Part shown: piece by piece, positions 1-9,051 of the stretch | How positions within the stretch are numbered: the first letter of the stretch is position 1 | How the letters are laid out: each line of letters begins with the position of its first letter | Assembly (NCBI GenBank): GCA_963696675.1 | Contig: CAVOLM010000024.1 | Location: 97,384 to 161,383 of the forward strand | Origin: DATBVX01 sp963696675 | Lineage (GTDB): Bacteria > Pseudomonadota > Gammaproteobacteria > Steroidobacterales > Steroidobacteraceae | DNA length: 64,000 nt | Reading direction: 5' to 3' | Translations under genes and position numbers: made by a program | The notes under the pieces: generated by a model | What the model saw: only the letters and a program-made list of their open reading frames with translations | What the model was told of the DNA's origin: nothing | Databases searched by the model: none

Positions 1-319
1 TCTCGAGCAACCGCTGCGCGAGGGGTCGCTGGCCGATGAACTGGCTGACGAGAAATGCTGCGCCCATCAGCCACATCAGGACCGACAATTTCCATTGAAT
101 GAAGCGCGGGTCGTGAAGCAGCAGCGTTGCCGAGCCGAAAATGACTGCCAGGACCGCTGTGATGCCGTGAATGGGCTTGATCTTGCGGTGTCGCCACCAG
201 TCAATGCCGAGCTGCAGGAGGCAGCCAACGATCAGCGCTGCGGTCGCCGCGTAGATGCCACCCACCAGATATGCCACGTAGAAGGCGATGAGCGGTAGGA
301 AATCGATCAGGTGCTGCAT
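1..319 (-). CDS. yciB: Inner-membrane septation protein YciB, 3' part cut by the window edge
   Basis: Reading from an ATG at 319 gives about 106 residues open to the window edge. The protein starts MQHLIDFLPLIAFYVAY and contains IYAATAALIVG, followed by FIQWKLSVL and FLVSQF, all hallmarks of the YciB/IspZ family. The visible part has three to four hydrophobic segments. E. coli YciB is about 179 residues, so roughly the last 70 are missing. The protein sits in the inner membrane and affects cell-envelope synthesis and septation; its biochemical activity is unsettled. It is transcribed divergently from yciO with only 49 bp between start codons, so both promoters must lie in or beside that gap. 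Confidence 0.92.
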   Translation of the reverse strand, partial: MQHLIDFLPLIAFYVAYLVGGIYAATAALIVGCLLQLGIDWWRHRKIKPIHGITAVLAVIFGSATLLLHDPRFIQWKLSVLMWLMGAAFLVSQFIGQRPLAQRLLE

Positions 320-368
320 GATCCACGTGTAGCCAAGGAGCCGCCGAAAGGCCGCGTATCATAGCAGG

Positions 369-1022
369 ATGAGTCAGCTGTTCGAGATTCACCCGCTGAA
401 CCCGCAACTGCGGCTCATCCGACGCGCCGCCGACATCATTCGCCAGGGCGGCGTGATCGTGTATCCGACTGATTCCTGCTACGCACTGGGCTGTCAGCTC
501 GGCGACAAGAACGCACTCGAGCGCATCCGGCGAATCCGCATGGCGGGCAAGGATCACCATTTCACGCTCGTGTGTCGCGACCTGTCGGAGATTGCGCGCT
601 ACGCGCGGATCGACAACACCCAGTACCGGCTGTTGCGCAAGTTCACGCCAGGGCCTTACACCTTCCTGCTGCGCGCGACACGTGAGACGCCGAAGCGGCT
701 GCAGAATCCGAAACGTCGCACCATCGGCATCCGGGTTCCCGATCACCCGGTCCCGCTGCTACTGCTCAGCGAGCTCGGCGAGCCGATCATGAGCTCGACG
801 CTACTGCTGCCCGGCGATGCGCTGCCGATGACCGATGCCGCCGAGATTCGCGAGCGCCTGCAACAGCTCGTCGACGCAGTAGTGGATGGCGGTAGCTGTG
901 GTCTCGAACCCACCACCGTCATTGACCTGGCCGGCGAGGTGCCGGTGATCGTCAGGCGCGGTCGCGGCGCCATCGATGCCTTCGAACGACAGGGCGGGGA
1001 CGCTCTGGCTTCTCGCGTATAA
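369..1022 (+). CDS. yciO: YrdC/Sua5-domain protein YciO
   Basis: The 217-residue protein matches E. coli YciO along its length: MSQLFEIHPLNPQ at the start, GGVIVYPTDSCYALGC as the nucleotide-binding start of the YrdC fold, RIRRIR, GPYTFLL, and PTTVIDL near the end. The family resembles Sua5/TsaC, which makes threonylcarbamoyl-AMP for tRNA t6A. YciO itself is shorter than Sua5 and is usually considered a paralogue whose role is less certain, so the t6A assignment is not made here. The frame is intact. It lies upstream of the M50 protease and trpS on the same strand and may begin that transcription unit. Confidence 0.9.
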   Translation: MSQLFEIHPLNPQLRLIRRAADIIRQGGVIVYPTDSCYALGCQLGDKNALERIRRIRMAGKDHHFTLVCRDLSEIARYARIDNTQYRLLRKFTPGPYTFLLRATRETPKRLQNPKRRTIGIRVPDHPVPLLLLSELGEPIMSSTLLLPGDALPMTDAAEIRERLQQLVDAVVDGGSCGLEPTTVIDLAGEVPVIVRRGRGAIDAFERQGGDALASRV

Positions 1023-1104
1023 TCGCCGCCGGTTTGCAGGGGAGCGCCCGCCCTCAGGCCCCACGGCGTGAGCCGCCTGGCATATCTAGGCGAAACAATA
1101 GGTT

Positions 1105-1770
1105 ATGCCGGACGACCTCATCCACTTTCTAGCTAAGGTTTCAATCTGGGCGATACCGATGGTGCTGGCTTTCACCGTGCACGAGGCGATGCACGGGTTC
1201 GTCGCACGTCGTTACGGCGATGACACGGCCGAACGCCTTGGGCGCCTCACGCTCAATCCACTGAAGCACATTGACCCGATCGGCACGATCGTCATGCCGA
1301 GCCTCGCGCTCTTGCTCAACATCCCTGTGATCGGTTGGGCAAAGCCCGTCCCCGTGAATGCGGCAAGGCTGCGCGATCCGCGCCTCGACATGGCCAAGGT
1401 CGCCGCCGCCGGTCCACTTTCGAATCTGGTTCAGGCTTTCCTGTGGGCGTTGCTGCTCGCCGCTCTGCAGCGAATGAGTGCTGCCGGCAACGGGCCATCG
1501 TTGCTCGTGTCGATGTGCACTGCAGGAATCCTGGTTAATGCGTTGTTTGCGGTGTTCAACATGCTGCCGATCCCACCGCTCGATGGCAGCCGCGTCCTGC
1601 GCAGCTTCGTTTCGCCCGATGTCGGAAGGCTGCTCGATCGACTGGAGCCATTCGGCTTCTTCATATTGTTCGGGCTCTTGTACGCCGGTGTCCTCAACCC
1701 GCTGCTCATGCCGCTGCTGGATGCGGTCGCGCGGCTGGTGACGACGCTCGGCGGCGTCGACATGGGCTGA
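1105..1770 (+). CDS. Site-2 protease family (M50) membrane metalloprotease
   Basis: This 221-residue polytopic membrane protein has the zinc motif HEAMH at residues 26-30 and a second metal/active-site motif NMLPIPPLDGSR around residues 152-163, where the Asp completes the site. The central segment GWAKPVPVN is also typical of the short SpoIVFB-like branch of M50. No PDZ domain is present, so this is not RseP. These small proteases usually sit immediately upstream of trpS and scpA in gammaproteobacteria, as here. Only 10 bp separate its stop from the trpS start. The substrate is unknown. The reading frame is complete. Confidence 0.9.
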   Translation: MPDDLIHFLAKVSIWAIPMVLAFTVHEAMHGFVARRYGDDTAERLGRLTLNPLKHIDPIGTIVMPSLALLLNIPVIGWAKPVPVNAARLRDPRLDMAKVAAAGPLSNLVQAFLWALLLAALQRMSAAGNGPSLLVSMCTAGILVNALFAVFNMLPIPPLDGSRVLRSFVSPDVGRLLDRLEPFGFFILFGLLYAGVLNPLLMPLLDAVARLVTTLGGVDMG

Positions 1771-1780
1771 AGGAGCCGAT

Positions 1781-2995
1781 TTGGCGGTCACACAAGGCAA
1801 CAAGCGCGTCGTCTCCGGCATGCGGCCGACGGGGCGACTGCACCTCGGCAACTATCACGGCGCGCTGCGCAACTGGATTGAGCTGCAGTACCAGTACGAG
1901 TGCTATTTCTTCGTCGCCGACTGGCATGCGCTCACCACGGGCTACGACGATACCTCCCAGATCGAGGAAAACGTTCGCGAGATGGTCATCGACTGGCTGG
2001 CCGCGGGACTGAATCCGGGTGTCGCGACGTTCTTCGTTCAGTCGCGGGTACCCGAGCACGCGGAGCTGCACCTGTTGCTGTCGATGATCACGCCGCTCGG
2101 GTGGCTGGAGCGCGTGCCGACCTACAAGGACCAGATCGAGCAGCTCAAGGAAAAGGACCTCACGACCTATGGATTCCTCGGCTACCCGCTGCTGCAGAGC
2201 GCCGACATCCTGATCTACAAGCCGGCGTTCGTGCCGGTGGGCGAGGACCAGGTCGCGCACGTGGAGATCACGCGCGAGATCGCGCGCCGCTTCAATCACC
2301 TGTACGGCCGCGAGCCGGACTTCGAGCAGAAGGCGGAGAAGGCCATCAAGAGCCTCGGCGGGCGCAACAGCACGCTGTACCGCAACCTGCGCCGCAAGTT
2401 CCAGGAGGCCGGCGACGCCGACGCGCTGGAGAAGGCGCGGGCGCTGGTCGAAGCGAATGCACGGCTGACGATCGCCGATCGCGAGCGGCTGCTCGGGTAT
2501 CTCGAAGGCACCGGGGTCGCCATCCTGCCCGAGCCGCAGGTGCTGCTCACGGCATCGCCGAAGGTGCCGGGCCTCGACGGCCGCAAGATGTCCAAGTCCT
2601 ACGGCAACACCATCGGCCTGCGCGAAGATCCCGACGAAGTCGCGAAGAAGCTCAAGACCATGCAGACGGACCCGGCGCGCGTGCGCCGCACCGATCCGGG
2701 TGATCCCGACAAGTGCCCCGTGTGGGACCTGCACAAGATTTACTCCTCCGATGAAACTCGGGAGTGGGTGCAGCAGGGTTGCCGCTCCGCGGGCATCGGC
2801 TGCCTCGAATGCAAGAAGCCGCTGATCGACAGGGTCGTCGAAGAAGTCACCGCGATCCGCAAGCGTGCCCAGGAATACGAGGACAATCCCGACCTCGTTC
2901 GTGGCATCATTGACGAAGGCTGCGACAAGGCGCGCGAAGCAGCGCGCCAGACGCTCAACGACGTGCGCGAGGCGATGAGTCTCAACTACCGCTGA
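1781..2995 (+). CDS. trpS: Tryptophan--tRNA ligase
   Basis: A class Ic aminoacyl-tRNA synthetase that charges tRNA-Trp in the cytoplasm. The ATP-binding signature HLGN is at residues 21-24 (the HIGH equivalent) and KMSKS is at residues 269-273. The start is TTG at 1781, chosen because AAGGAG lies about 5 bases upstream and the N-terminal strand VVSGMRPTGRLHLGN begins where the family begins. At 404 residues it is about 70 longer than E. coli TrpS. The extra stretch, about residues 180-250, is charged and sits before KMSKS, as in the longer Pseudomonas/Xanthomonas type. The frame is intact. Confidence 0.95.
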   Translation: MAVTQGNKRVVSGMRPTGRLHLGNYHGALRNWIELQYQYECYFFVADWHALTTGYDDTSQIEENVREMVIDWLAAGLNPGVATFFVQSRVPEHAELHLLLSMITPLGWLERVPTYKDQIEQLKEKDLTTYGFLGYPLLQSADILIYKPAFVPVGEDQVAHVEITREIARRFNHLYGREPDFEQKAEKAIKSLGGRNSTLYRNLRRKFQEAGDADALEKARALVEANARLTIADRERLLGYLEGTGVAILPEPQVLLTASPKVPGLDGRKMSKSYGNTIGLREDPDEVAKKLKTMQTDPARVRRTDPGDPDKCPVWDLHKIYSSDETREWVQQGCRSAGIGCLECKKPLIDRVVEEVTAIRKRAQEYEDNPDLVRGIIDEGCDKAREAARQTLNDVREAMSLNYR

Positions 2996-3012
2996 GGCGC
3001 CATCGAAACGAG

Positions 3013-3905
3013 ATGAAACCGGACCTCAGAGTCGTCGAAACCACCCAACCGGCTCCGCCGCCGGTCGAACCACCGCCGGAACAGGGCGAGATGCCGTTCG
3101 CGGTCGTCGAAGGCGAGCCACTCACCGAACTGCCGCGCGACCTCTACATCCCGCCGCAGGCGCTCGAGGTGTTCCTCGAGGCATTCGAGGGACCGCTCGA
3201 TCTGCTGCTGTACCTGATCCGCCGCCAGAACCTCGACATCCTCGACATCCCGATCGCCGAGATCACGCGCCAGTACATGGAGTACATCGAGCTGATGCAG
3301 GAGCTGCGAGCTCGAGCTGGCCGGCGAATACCTGCTGATGGCCGCGATGCTGGCCGAGATCAAGTCGCGCATGCTGCTGCCGCGCGCGCATCTGGCGACG
3401 AAGAGGAAGACGATCCGCGCGCTGAACTGGTGCGACGCCTGCAGGAGTACGAGCGCTTCAAGAAGGCAGCAGAGGATATCGACGCGCTGCAACGGCTCGA
3501 GCGCGATGGCTGGATCGCTACCGCCGAGCTCATCGAGCGCAAGGTCGTGCGGCTGGTGCCGCAGGTGACGCTGCAGGAGATGCTGGTCGCGTTCAAGGAA
3601 GTGCTGGCACGCTCGGCGATGTTCGCGCACCACCATGTGCAGCGCGAGCCGCTGTCGGTGCGCGAACGCATGTCCGAGATCCTGGGGCAGCTGAGAGAAT
3701 CGAGTTTCGTGGAGTTCATCCGCCTGTTCCGTCCGGAGGAAGGGCGCATGGGCGTGACGGTCACGTTCGTCGCCATCCTCGAGCTGCACGCGAAAATCTG
3801 ATCGAGATCGTTCAGGCCGACGCCTATGCGCCGATTCACGTGCGGCCGGGAAGCGGCGTACCGAACCTGATCGTCGTGGCCGACAACACCGGCCTGGATC
3901 ATTGA
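3013..3905 (+). CDS. scpA: Segregation and condensation protein A (three frame breaks)
   Basis: ScpA is the kleisin that bridges SMC heads with ScpB in chromosome condensation. An N-terminal acidic/proline-rich extension is followed by FLEAFEGPLDLLLYLIRRQ, the conserved kleisin start, then the middle AGEYLLMAAMLAEIKSRMLLP and the C-terminal winged-helix region SFVEFIRLF. The frame is broken near 3307 (one extra base), near 3390 (return) and near 3787 (a G missing in CTG-GCA-CGC). The last break hides the true tail IEIVQADAYAPIHV, which runs to TGA at 3903-3905. Translated without correction, the gene would stop at 3801. It is followed 14 bp later by scpB. Confidence 0.88.
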
Positions 3906-3919
3906 GTGGAGGCGGATGA

Positions 3920-4633
3920 ATGCAGGAGCGATACCTCAGGAACGTGATCGAAGCAGCGCTGCTCGCAGCCGGCAGGCCATTGTCGGTCGCGGAGCTGATC
4001 GAGGTATTCGATGCGCGTGAACAACCGGCAGCCGAGGAAGTTCGGCGGTGCTGGAAGCGCTCGAAGCCGACTACTCCGATCGCGGTATCGAGCTCAGGGA
4101 AGTGGCCAGCGGCTTTCGTATCCAGATCCGGCACACCGTGACCGATGTAGTGTCGCGCCTGTGGCAGGAGCGTCCGCAACGTTATTCGCGCGCGTTGCTC
4201 GAGACGCTGGCGCTGATCGCGTACCGGCAACCGATCACGCGCGCGGAGATCGAAGAGGTCCGCGGCGTCACGGTGAACCCCAACATCGTACGCACGCTCC
4301 TCGAGCGCAACTGGATCCGCGTGGTTGGGCACCGGGAAGTGCCGGGTCACCCCGAACTGCTCGGCACCACGCGCGAATTCCTCGACTACTTCGATCTAAA
4401 GAGCCTCGACGAGCTGCCGAGCCTGGCGGAGCTGCGCGACATGGACAACCTCGGCGTGCAGCTCGAATTGCCGGGGGAGGTGGGCGAACTGCCGGCGGAT
4501 GATGCGGCGGGCGATCCGGCGGACGAAGGCCGGGTCTCGGCAGCAGCCGACGACGAGGCGGTTGACGGCAACGACTCCGCTCTCGACGAGAGACACGCGC
4601 CCGGACATGGTGGCGCGCGGAGTTCAGGACTAA
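3920..4633 (+). CDS. scpB: Segregation and condensation protein B (frame breaks, 3' end uncertain)
   Basis: ScpB is the winged-helix partner of ScpA and SMC. The start MQERYLRNVIEAALLAAGRPLS is typical. A frame break near 4045 moves the reading to LEALEADYSDRGIEL, then the diagnostic stretch RYSRALLETLALIAYRQP, the motif EIEEVRGV and GTTREFLDYFDL. After about residue 175 the protein becomes an acidic Asp/Ala/Gly tail. In the second frame it would run on into rluB. A further one-base shift near 4590 would end it at TAA 4631-4633, giving about 238 residues, close to family length. That end is an inference. Confidence 0.78.
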
Positions 4634-4720
4634 GGTCGAAGCCGGGCGGAGCGCGGCCCCGCCATACGTCGTGCGCGGTCGCATTTCTGGTCACGCCCGC
4701 CCGGGCGTGCGGAGTTCCTG

Positions 4721-5572
4721 ATGGGCGAGCGGATTCAGAAGGTGCTGGCGCGCGCCGGGGTGGCATCGCGCCGACAGGTCGAAGAGTGGATCAAGGCCGG
4801 CCGCCTTGCGATCAACGGCGTGCCGGCAACCCTGGGCGCGCAACTCCGTTCGCGGGACAAAGTCACGCTGGATGGGCGTACCGTCCGGCTGCGTGAACCG
4901 GAATCGGCGGCGCGAGTCGTCGTCTATCATCGCACCCCGGGCCGCGAGCTGACTCCCTCCGAGTCAGCGGAGTCCGGGCGTCTGTTCGACAAGCTCCCCA
5001 AGCGCGCCGGCCGCCGCTGGGTGCCGATCAGCCCGTTACCGCCGAATGACGGGGGGCTGGAGCTGCTGACGAGCGATGGCGACCTGGCGCAGAGCCTCAT
5101 GCGTCGGTTGACGACGTTACGTGTCGTCTTCTCGGTCCGTGTGCGCGGCGTCCTCAATGAGCAGCAGCTTGCCCGTCTGCAGTCGGGCGTCATCGACGAG
5201 GAGTCAACCCTTGAGATCGAGTCGATCGAATCTGCGGGCGGTGAAGGTGTCAATCGCTGGTATACCTTGAGTACGCGCGGTGCGCGGGCGCGTGATGTGC
5301 ACCGCCTGATGGATGCGGCGGGTATCGAAGTCAGCCGGCTGATGCGCATCGGCCTGGGTCCGGTACGCATGGATCGCGCACTGGCGCGAGAACGGTTTCG
5401 CGCCCTGACCTCCGGAGAGACTGCGCAGGTCTATGAGAGCGCTGGTATGACGGTGGCGGCAGCGATGCCACGGCCGTCAGGGCGAGCGGCATCGCGTCCC
5501 GCTCGAGGTCGCAGCGGTGCAACGCTGGCCCGTGCCAAACGTGCGGGTCAGCGTCAGCGGCATCGGCAGTAA
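4721..5572 (+). CDS. rluB: RluB/RsuA-family pseudouridine synthase homologue lacking the catalytic aspartate
   Basis: An N-terminal S4 RNA-binding domain (IQKVLARAGVASRR) is followed by an RluB-like catalytic fold and a basic tail rich in Arg/Ala. Position, length and the stretch ESIESAGGEGVNRWYTL fit RluB, which makes pseudouridine 2605 in 23S rRNA. However, the family signature GRLDxNTSGL reads SPLPPNDGGL here, so the catalytic Asp is Pro. The conserved Tyr of the EREY-type strand is Phe (RVVFSVRV), and the NREVRRL helix is ARDVHRL. Alternative frames do not restore GRLD, so a sequencing slip does not explain it. It probably binds RNA without catalysing, unless another residue substitutes. 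Confidence 0.85.
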   Translation: MGERIQKVLARAGVASRRQVEEWIKAGRLAINGVPATLGAQLRSRDKVTLDGRTVRLREPESAARVVVYHRTPGRELTPSESAESGRLFDKLPKRAGRRWVPISPLPPNDGGLELLTSDGDLAQSLMRRLTTLRVVFSVRVRGVLNEQQLARLQSGVIDEESTLEIESIESAGGEGVNRWYTLSTRGARARDVHRLMDAAGIEVSRLMRIGLGPVRMDRALARERFRALTSGETAQVYESAGMTVAAAMPRPSGRAASRPARGRSGATLARAKRAGQRQRHRQ

Positions 5573-5602
5573 CGGATGATCGCCACGGCGCACTGCGCTG
5601 CA

Positions 5603-6355
5603 TCAGAAGCAGTCGAAACTCTGCCCGGAGATACCGCGACTGGCAGGACCCAGAAGATAGAGATAAGGGCCGACGAGAGCGGCAGGATCGGGCAGTGCGC
5701 TTCTGTCCTCCGCGGGGTATGCCTGCAGGCGCATGAGTGTGCGTGCGCGCACCGGGTTGATGCAATTGACGCGGATAGGAGTAGAGGCCAGCTCGTCGGC
5801 GAGCACCTGCGCAAGCCCCTCGACCGCGAACTTGGAGACGGCGTACGCACCCCACAGTGCGCGGCCGCGCCGACCCACACTGCTCGAGGTGAAGAGCACG
5901 CTGGCATCGGATGACTTGCGAAGGAGCGGCAGACACACCTGCGTGAGCGCGAACTCCGCTGTGACGTTGACGTGCAGGACCTGGGTCCAGGTCGGCACGT
6001 CATAGTGATCGATCGGGCTCAACTGCCCGAGTACTGCAGCGTTGTGCAGCAGGCCATCGAGTCGCCGGTAGGTGCTCTCAATCCCCGCCGCGACCGCGTC
6101 GTAGTCGTTCGCCAGTGCCCTTTCCAGATTCAGCGGGGCAATACTCGGCTTCGGTCCATTTGCGGCCAGGATCTGATCGTGGGTCGCCTCGAGCTTGCGT
6201 ACCGTTCGGCCACTCAGGATCACCGTCGCGCCATGTGCCGCCAGCGCGAGGGCGACTGCTCGGCCAATCCCATCACCGGCCCCGGTGACGAGAATGATGC
6301 GCTCGCGCAACTCGCCGCTGGATGGCTGGTAGTTCTTGAGATCGATGGCGGCCAA
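5603..6355 (-). CDS. yciK: Short-chain dehydrogenase/reductase of the YciK type
   Basis: A 250-residue classical SDR. The cofactor loop TGAGDGIG is at residues 24-31, NAA in the LLHNAAVLG strand near 105, a catalytic Ser in FTSSSVGRRG near 157-159, and YAVSK with Tyr171 and Lys175. The C-terminal phrase MRLQAYPAED matches the YciK group (MRASAFPTED in E. coli) rather than FabG. The substrate is unknown. In Pseudomonas the same gene follows mtaD, ubiG and mupP. Here rmuC lies between, ending only 5 bp before this start, so all five genes are probably one minus-strand operon. The frame is intact. Confidence 0.88.
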   Translation of the reverse strand: MAAIDLKNYQPSSGELRERIILVTGAGDGIGRAVALALAAHGATVILSGRTVRKLEATHDQILAANGPKPSIAPLNLERALANDYDAVAAGIESTYRRLDGLLHNAAVLGQLSPIDHYDVPTWTQVLHVNVTAEFALTQVCLPLLRKSSDASVLFTSSSVGRRGRALWGAYAVSKFAVEGLAQVLADELASTPIRVNCINPVRARTLMRLQAYPAEDRSALPDPAALVGPYLYLLGPASRGISGQSFDCF

Positions 6356-6360
6356 ATGAC

Positions 6361-7647
6361 TCAGGACTCCGCGGATTGGTCCGGCGAATCGCTGCTCGGC
6401 GTTCTCGCGAGCTTGTCGACCGGATCGAGTACTTCGAGGTTGCGATCAGGCTTCAAACCGAGGTCGGTAAATCGGCGCGCGGCCGGCAGCACTTGTCGTT
6501 CGAGCGAGCCGACGGCGCTGTTGTAGGCTTCGACGCTCGCATCGAGGCTCTTGCCGATCCTGCCGAGATGAGCCCCGAAGACGCTCAGTCGTCGATAGAG
6601 CTCCTCACCCAGATCGCGGATGGTTTCGGCATTTTGCGCCAGCGCCAGCTGGCGCCAGCCATACGCGATCGCCTTGAGCATGGCGATGAAGCTGGTCGGC
6701 GTTGCGAGGATGACGTTCTGGCGAATCGCTTCATCGAGCAGCCCCGGGTTCTCGTTGAGCGCTGCGGCGAGAAACTGGTCACCCGGTATGAACAGGATGA
6801 CGAAATCCGGGCTCTTCTCGAATTGCTTCCAGTATGCCTTGCCCGCGAGCGCACGCACCCGTTCGGCGAGCAGTTGCCCGTGCCGGCGCAAGGCGAGCAC
6901 GCGTGCTTCGTCCGTGGACGCATCGACGGCTTCCAGGTACGCGGCGAGCGGGGTCTTGACGTCCACGACGAGATCGCGCCCATCCGGCATGTGAATGATG
7001 AGATCGGGACGCAGCGCCCCTTCATCACCGGCCGTGTGCGCCTGTTCGGTGAAATCGCAATGGGGCGTCATGCCGGCGAGCTCGACCAGGCGACGCAAGG
7101 ACATCTCGCCCCACTGGCCGCGCACTTCCGGCCGGCGCAGCGCGTTCACCAGGTTGCGCGTCTCGCGCTGCAGGGCGGACTGGCTCTGATTGACGGACTC
7201 GAGGTACTGGCGCATGGCGCCGAAGGCTTCGTGCCGGTCCTTCTCGATGCTCGCGATCTGCGACTGCGTTCGGCCCAGCGCCTCCTGGATGGGCTTGAGC
7301 ATCGATTCGATGCTCTGCTCTCGCTCCCTGAGCGCATGGGTGGCCTGCAGTTGCTGTTGGCCCAGGTTTTCGTGCGCGAGCTTCAGAAACACCTCGCTGT
7401 TGCTGCGCAGGGTGGCGCGCGCCAGGCCATCGAAGGCGACCGTGAGCCGCTCCTGGGCGCGCTCCAGCGCGCTGTTACGCTCCTGCTCGAGCGCTTCCTG
7501 GGACTTGAGCCGGGCACGGGCATTCTCCAGCTCGAGCCCGAGTCGTTGCTGGGCGCGGGAGGCGCGCAAAGCCATCACCAGCCAACCGAGGATGAAGCCG
7601 ATCCCCACGGCGAACGCAATCCAGATCCACAGTGTATTCATCGTCAT
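6361..7647 (-). CDS. rmuC: DNA recombination protein RmuC
   Basis: RmuC limits inversions at short inverted repeats and resembles structural-maintenance proteins fused to a nuclease-like core. The sequence shows one N-terminal membrane helix (WIWIAFAVGIGFILGWLVM), a long coiled coil to about residue 150, then the conserved core with VRGQWGEMSLRRLVE, PDLIIHMPDGRDLVVDVKTPL and FVILFIPGDQFL. The acidic/Lys DVK motif is characteristic. The ATG at 7647 was chosen because it overlaps the stop of mupP as ATGA, implying translational coupling; another ATG two codons on is possible. At 428 residues the length is normal and the frame is intact. Confidence 0.92.
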   Translation of the reverse strand: MTMNTLWIWIAFAVGIGFILGWLVMALRASRAQQRLGLELENARARLKSQEALEQERNSALERAQERLTVAFDGLARATLRSNSEVFLKLAHENLGQQQLQATHALREREQSIESMLKPIQEALGRTQSQIASIEKDRHEAFGAMRQYLESVNQSQSALQRETRNLVNALRRPEVRGQWGEMSLRRLVELAGMTPHCDFTEQAHTAGDEGALRPDLIIHMPDGRDLVVDVKTPLAAYLEAVDASTDEARVLALRRHGQLLAERVRALAGKAYWKQFEKSPDFVILFIPGDQFLAAALNENPGLLDEAIRQNVILATPTSFIAMLKAIAYGWRQLALAQNAETIRDLGEELYRRLSVFGAHLGRIGKSLDASVEAYNSAVGSLERQVLPAARRFTDLGLKPDRNLEVLDPVDKLARTPSSDSPDQSAES

Positions 7648-8325
7648 GCTCGCGGCGCCGTGCCGTTCAGCCATCCGATCAGTTCGGAGGGCTCATTGAT
7701 CAGCGCATCCGCGCCCCACGCCTGCGGTTGATCGTGTTCGCCGAGATATCCGAACAGCGCGACGAGGGCGCGCATTCCCGCGGCGTGGGCGGCACGGACA
7801 TCGCGTTCGGCATCGCCGACGTACACGCAGTCGCTGCTCCTGATACCGAGCAGAGCGGCCGCGTGCAGCAGTGGGGCTGGGTGAGGCTTGCGCTGGGGCA
7901 AGGTATCGCCGCTCACGATGCAGTTCGCCCGCGTCGAGAGCTGCATTGCTGCGAGCAGCGGTTCGGTGAGGAATGCAGGCTTGTTGGTCACGATGCCCCA
8001 GCGCAAGCCGCGCGCATCCAGCTGGGCGAGGACCGCTTCGAATCCCGGAAAGAGCCTGGTTTCGGCAGCGATATCCGCGCTGTACAACTCGAGAAACCGG
8101 GCACGCAGGCTTGCCCACCCGTTCATCGTCGGCGTCCGGAAATCCGGTTCGCACCAACGCCAGGGCGCCATGCGAGACATGCGGGCGAATCTGGGCGAAG
8201 GGAATCTCGCGCTCGCCTTGCTCCCTGCGTAGTCGGTTGAGGGCTTGCGCCATGTCGGGTGCCGTATCGAGCAAAGTGCCGTCGAGATCGAACAGCACGC
8301 CGCTGACAGCGCTGCGCGCGGCCAT
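7644..8325 (-). CDS. mupP: HAD phosphatase of the MupP/Gph group (one frame break)
   Basis: A haloacid-dehalogenase phosphatase with the nucleophile motif FDLDGT at residues 12-17, WGIVTNKP as motif II, RKPHPAPL as motif III and YVGDAERD as motif IV. It would be annotated phosphoglycolate phosphatase by similarity. Its place between ubiG and yciK is that of Pseudomonas MupP, which removes phosphate from MurNAc-6-phosphate in peptidoglycan recycling. That role is therefore likely but rests on synteny. The start ATG at 8325 overlaps the ubiG stop. The frame breaks near 8125, after FPDADDER, and resumes at NGWASLRARFLELY. Confidence 0.85.
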
Positions 8326-9036
8326 CACGCTCCGGCACGCGTGAGATGCGCGAGGTAGTTCACCGTTGCATCGTCACTCTGTAGAAAGCGCCGGCGTGAT
8401 CGGGTTGTATTCGATCCCCGCAAGATCTACGAGATCGAGGCCGCAGCTTCTGGCCCAGCCGGCAAGCTCGGACGGGCGAATGAAGCGCGCGTATTCGTGC
8501 GTGCCGCGCGGCAGCAGGCGCAAGAGATATTCCGCACCGACGATCGCGAGCAGGAAGGCTTTCAAATTGCGATTGATCGTCGAGATGAACACCTGCCCGC
8601 CGGGACGCACCAGGGTGGCAAGCGCCGAGAGCACCTGGTCCGGCTCCGGGACATGCTCGAGCATTTCCATGCAGGTGATGACGTCGAACTGCCCGGGCGA
8701 GGCGGCGGCGAGGTCTTCAGCCGACGTCAGCCGATACTCCAGTTTTACGCCGCTCTCGAGGGCGTGCAGCTCCGCGACCTGCAAGGCCGCCTGCGCCATG
8801 TCGATACCCAGGACGCTGGCGCCCTTGCGCGCCATCGCTTCGGAAAGGATGCCGCCGCCGCAGCCGACATCGAGGATTCTCGCGCCGGCGAGCGATGCGC
8901 GTGCTTCGATGAACGCGAGGCGCAAGGGATTGAGCTCGTGCAGCGGGCGGAATTCTCCCGCCGGATCCCACCAGCGTTGTGCCAGCGCTTCGAACTTGGC
9001 GATCTCGCCGGCATCGACGTTGGGGATGGAGTTCAT
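8325..9036 (-). CDS. ubiG: Ubiquinone 3-O-methyltransferase UbiG (one frame break near the end)
   Basis: UbiG performs both O-methylations of ubiquinone synthesis with S-adenosylmethionine. The N-terminus has the family phrase FEALAQRWWDPAGEFRPLHELNPLRL in pieces, the SAM-binding motif ILDVGCGGGILSE lies near residues 53-65, and the membrane-contact region YLLRLLPRGTHEY lies further on. The frame breaks near 8386 after GIEYNPIT. The correct tail RRFLQSDDATVNYLAHLTRAGA ends with TGA at 8327-8325, overlapping the mupP start. Without correction the protein would stop 49 bases early. It is 15 bp downstream of mtaD. Confidence 0.92.
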
Positions 9037-9051
9037 CGTTACCGGTGTTCC

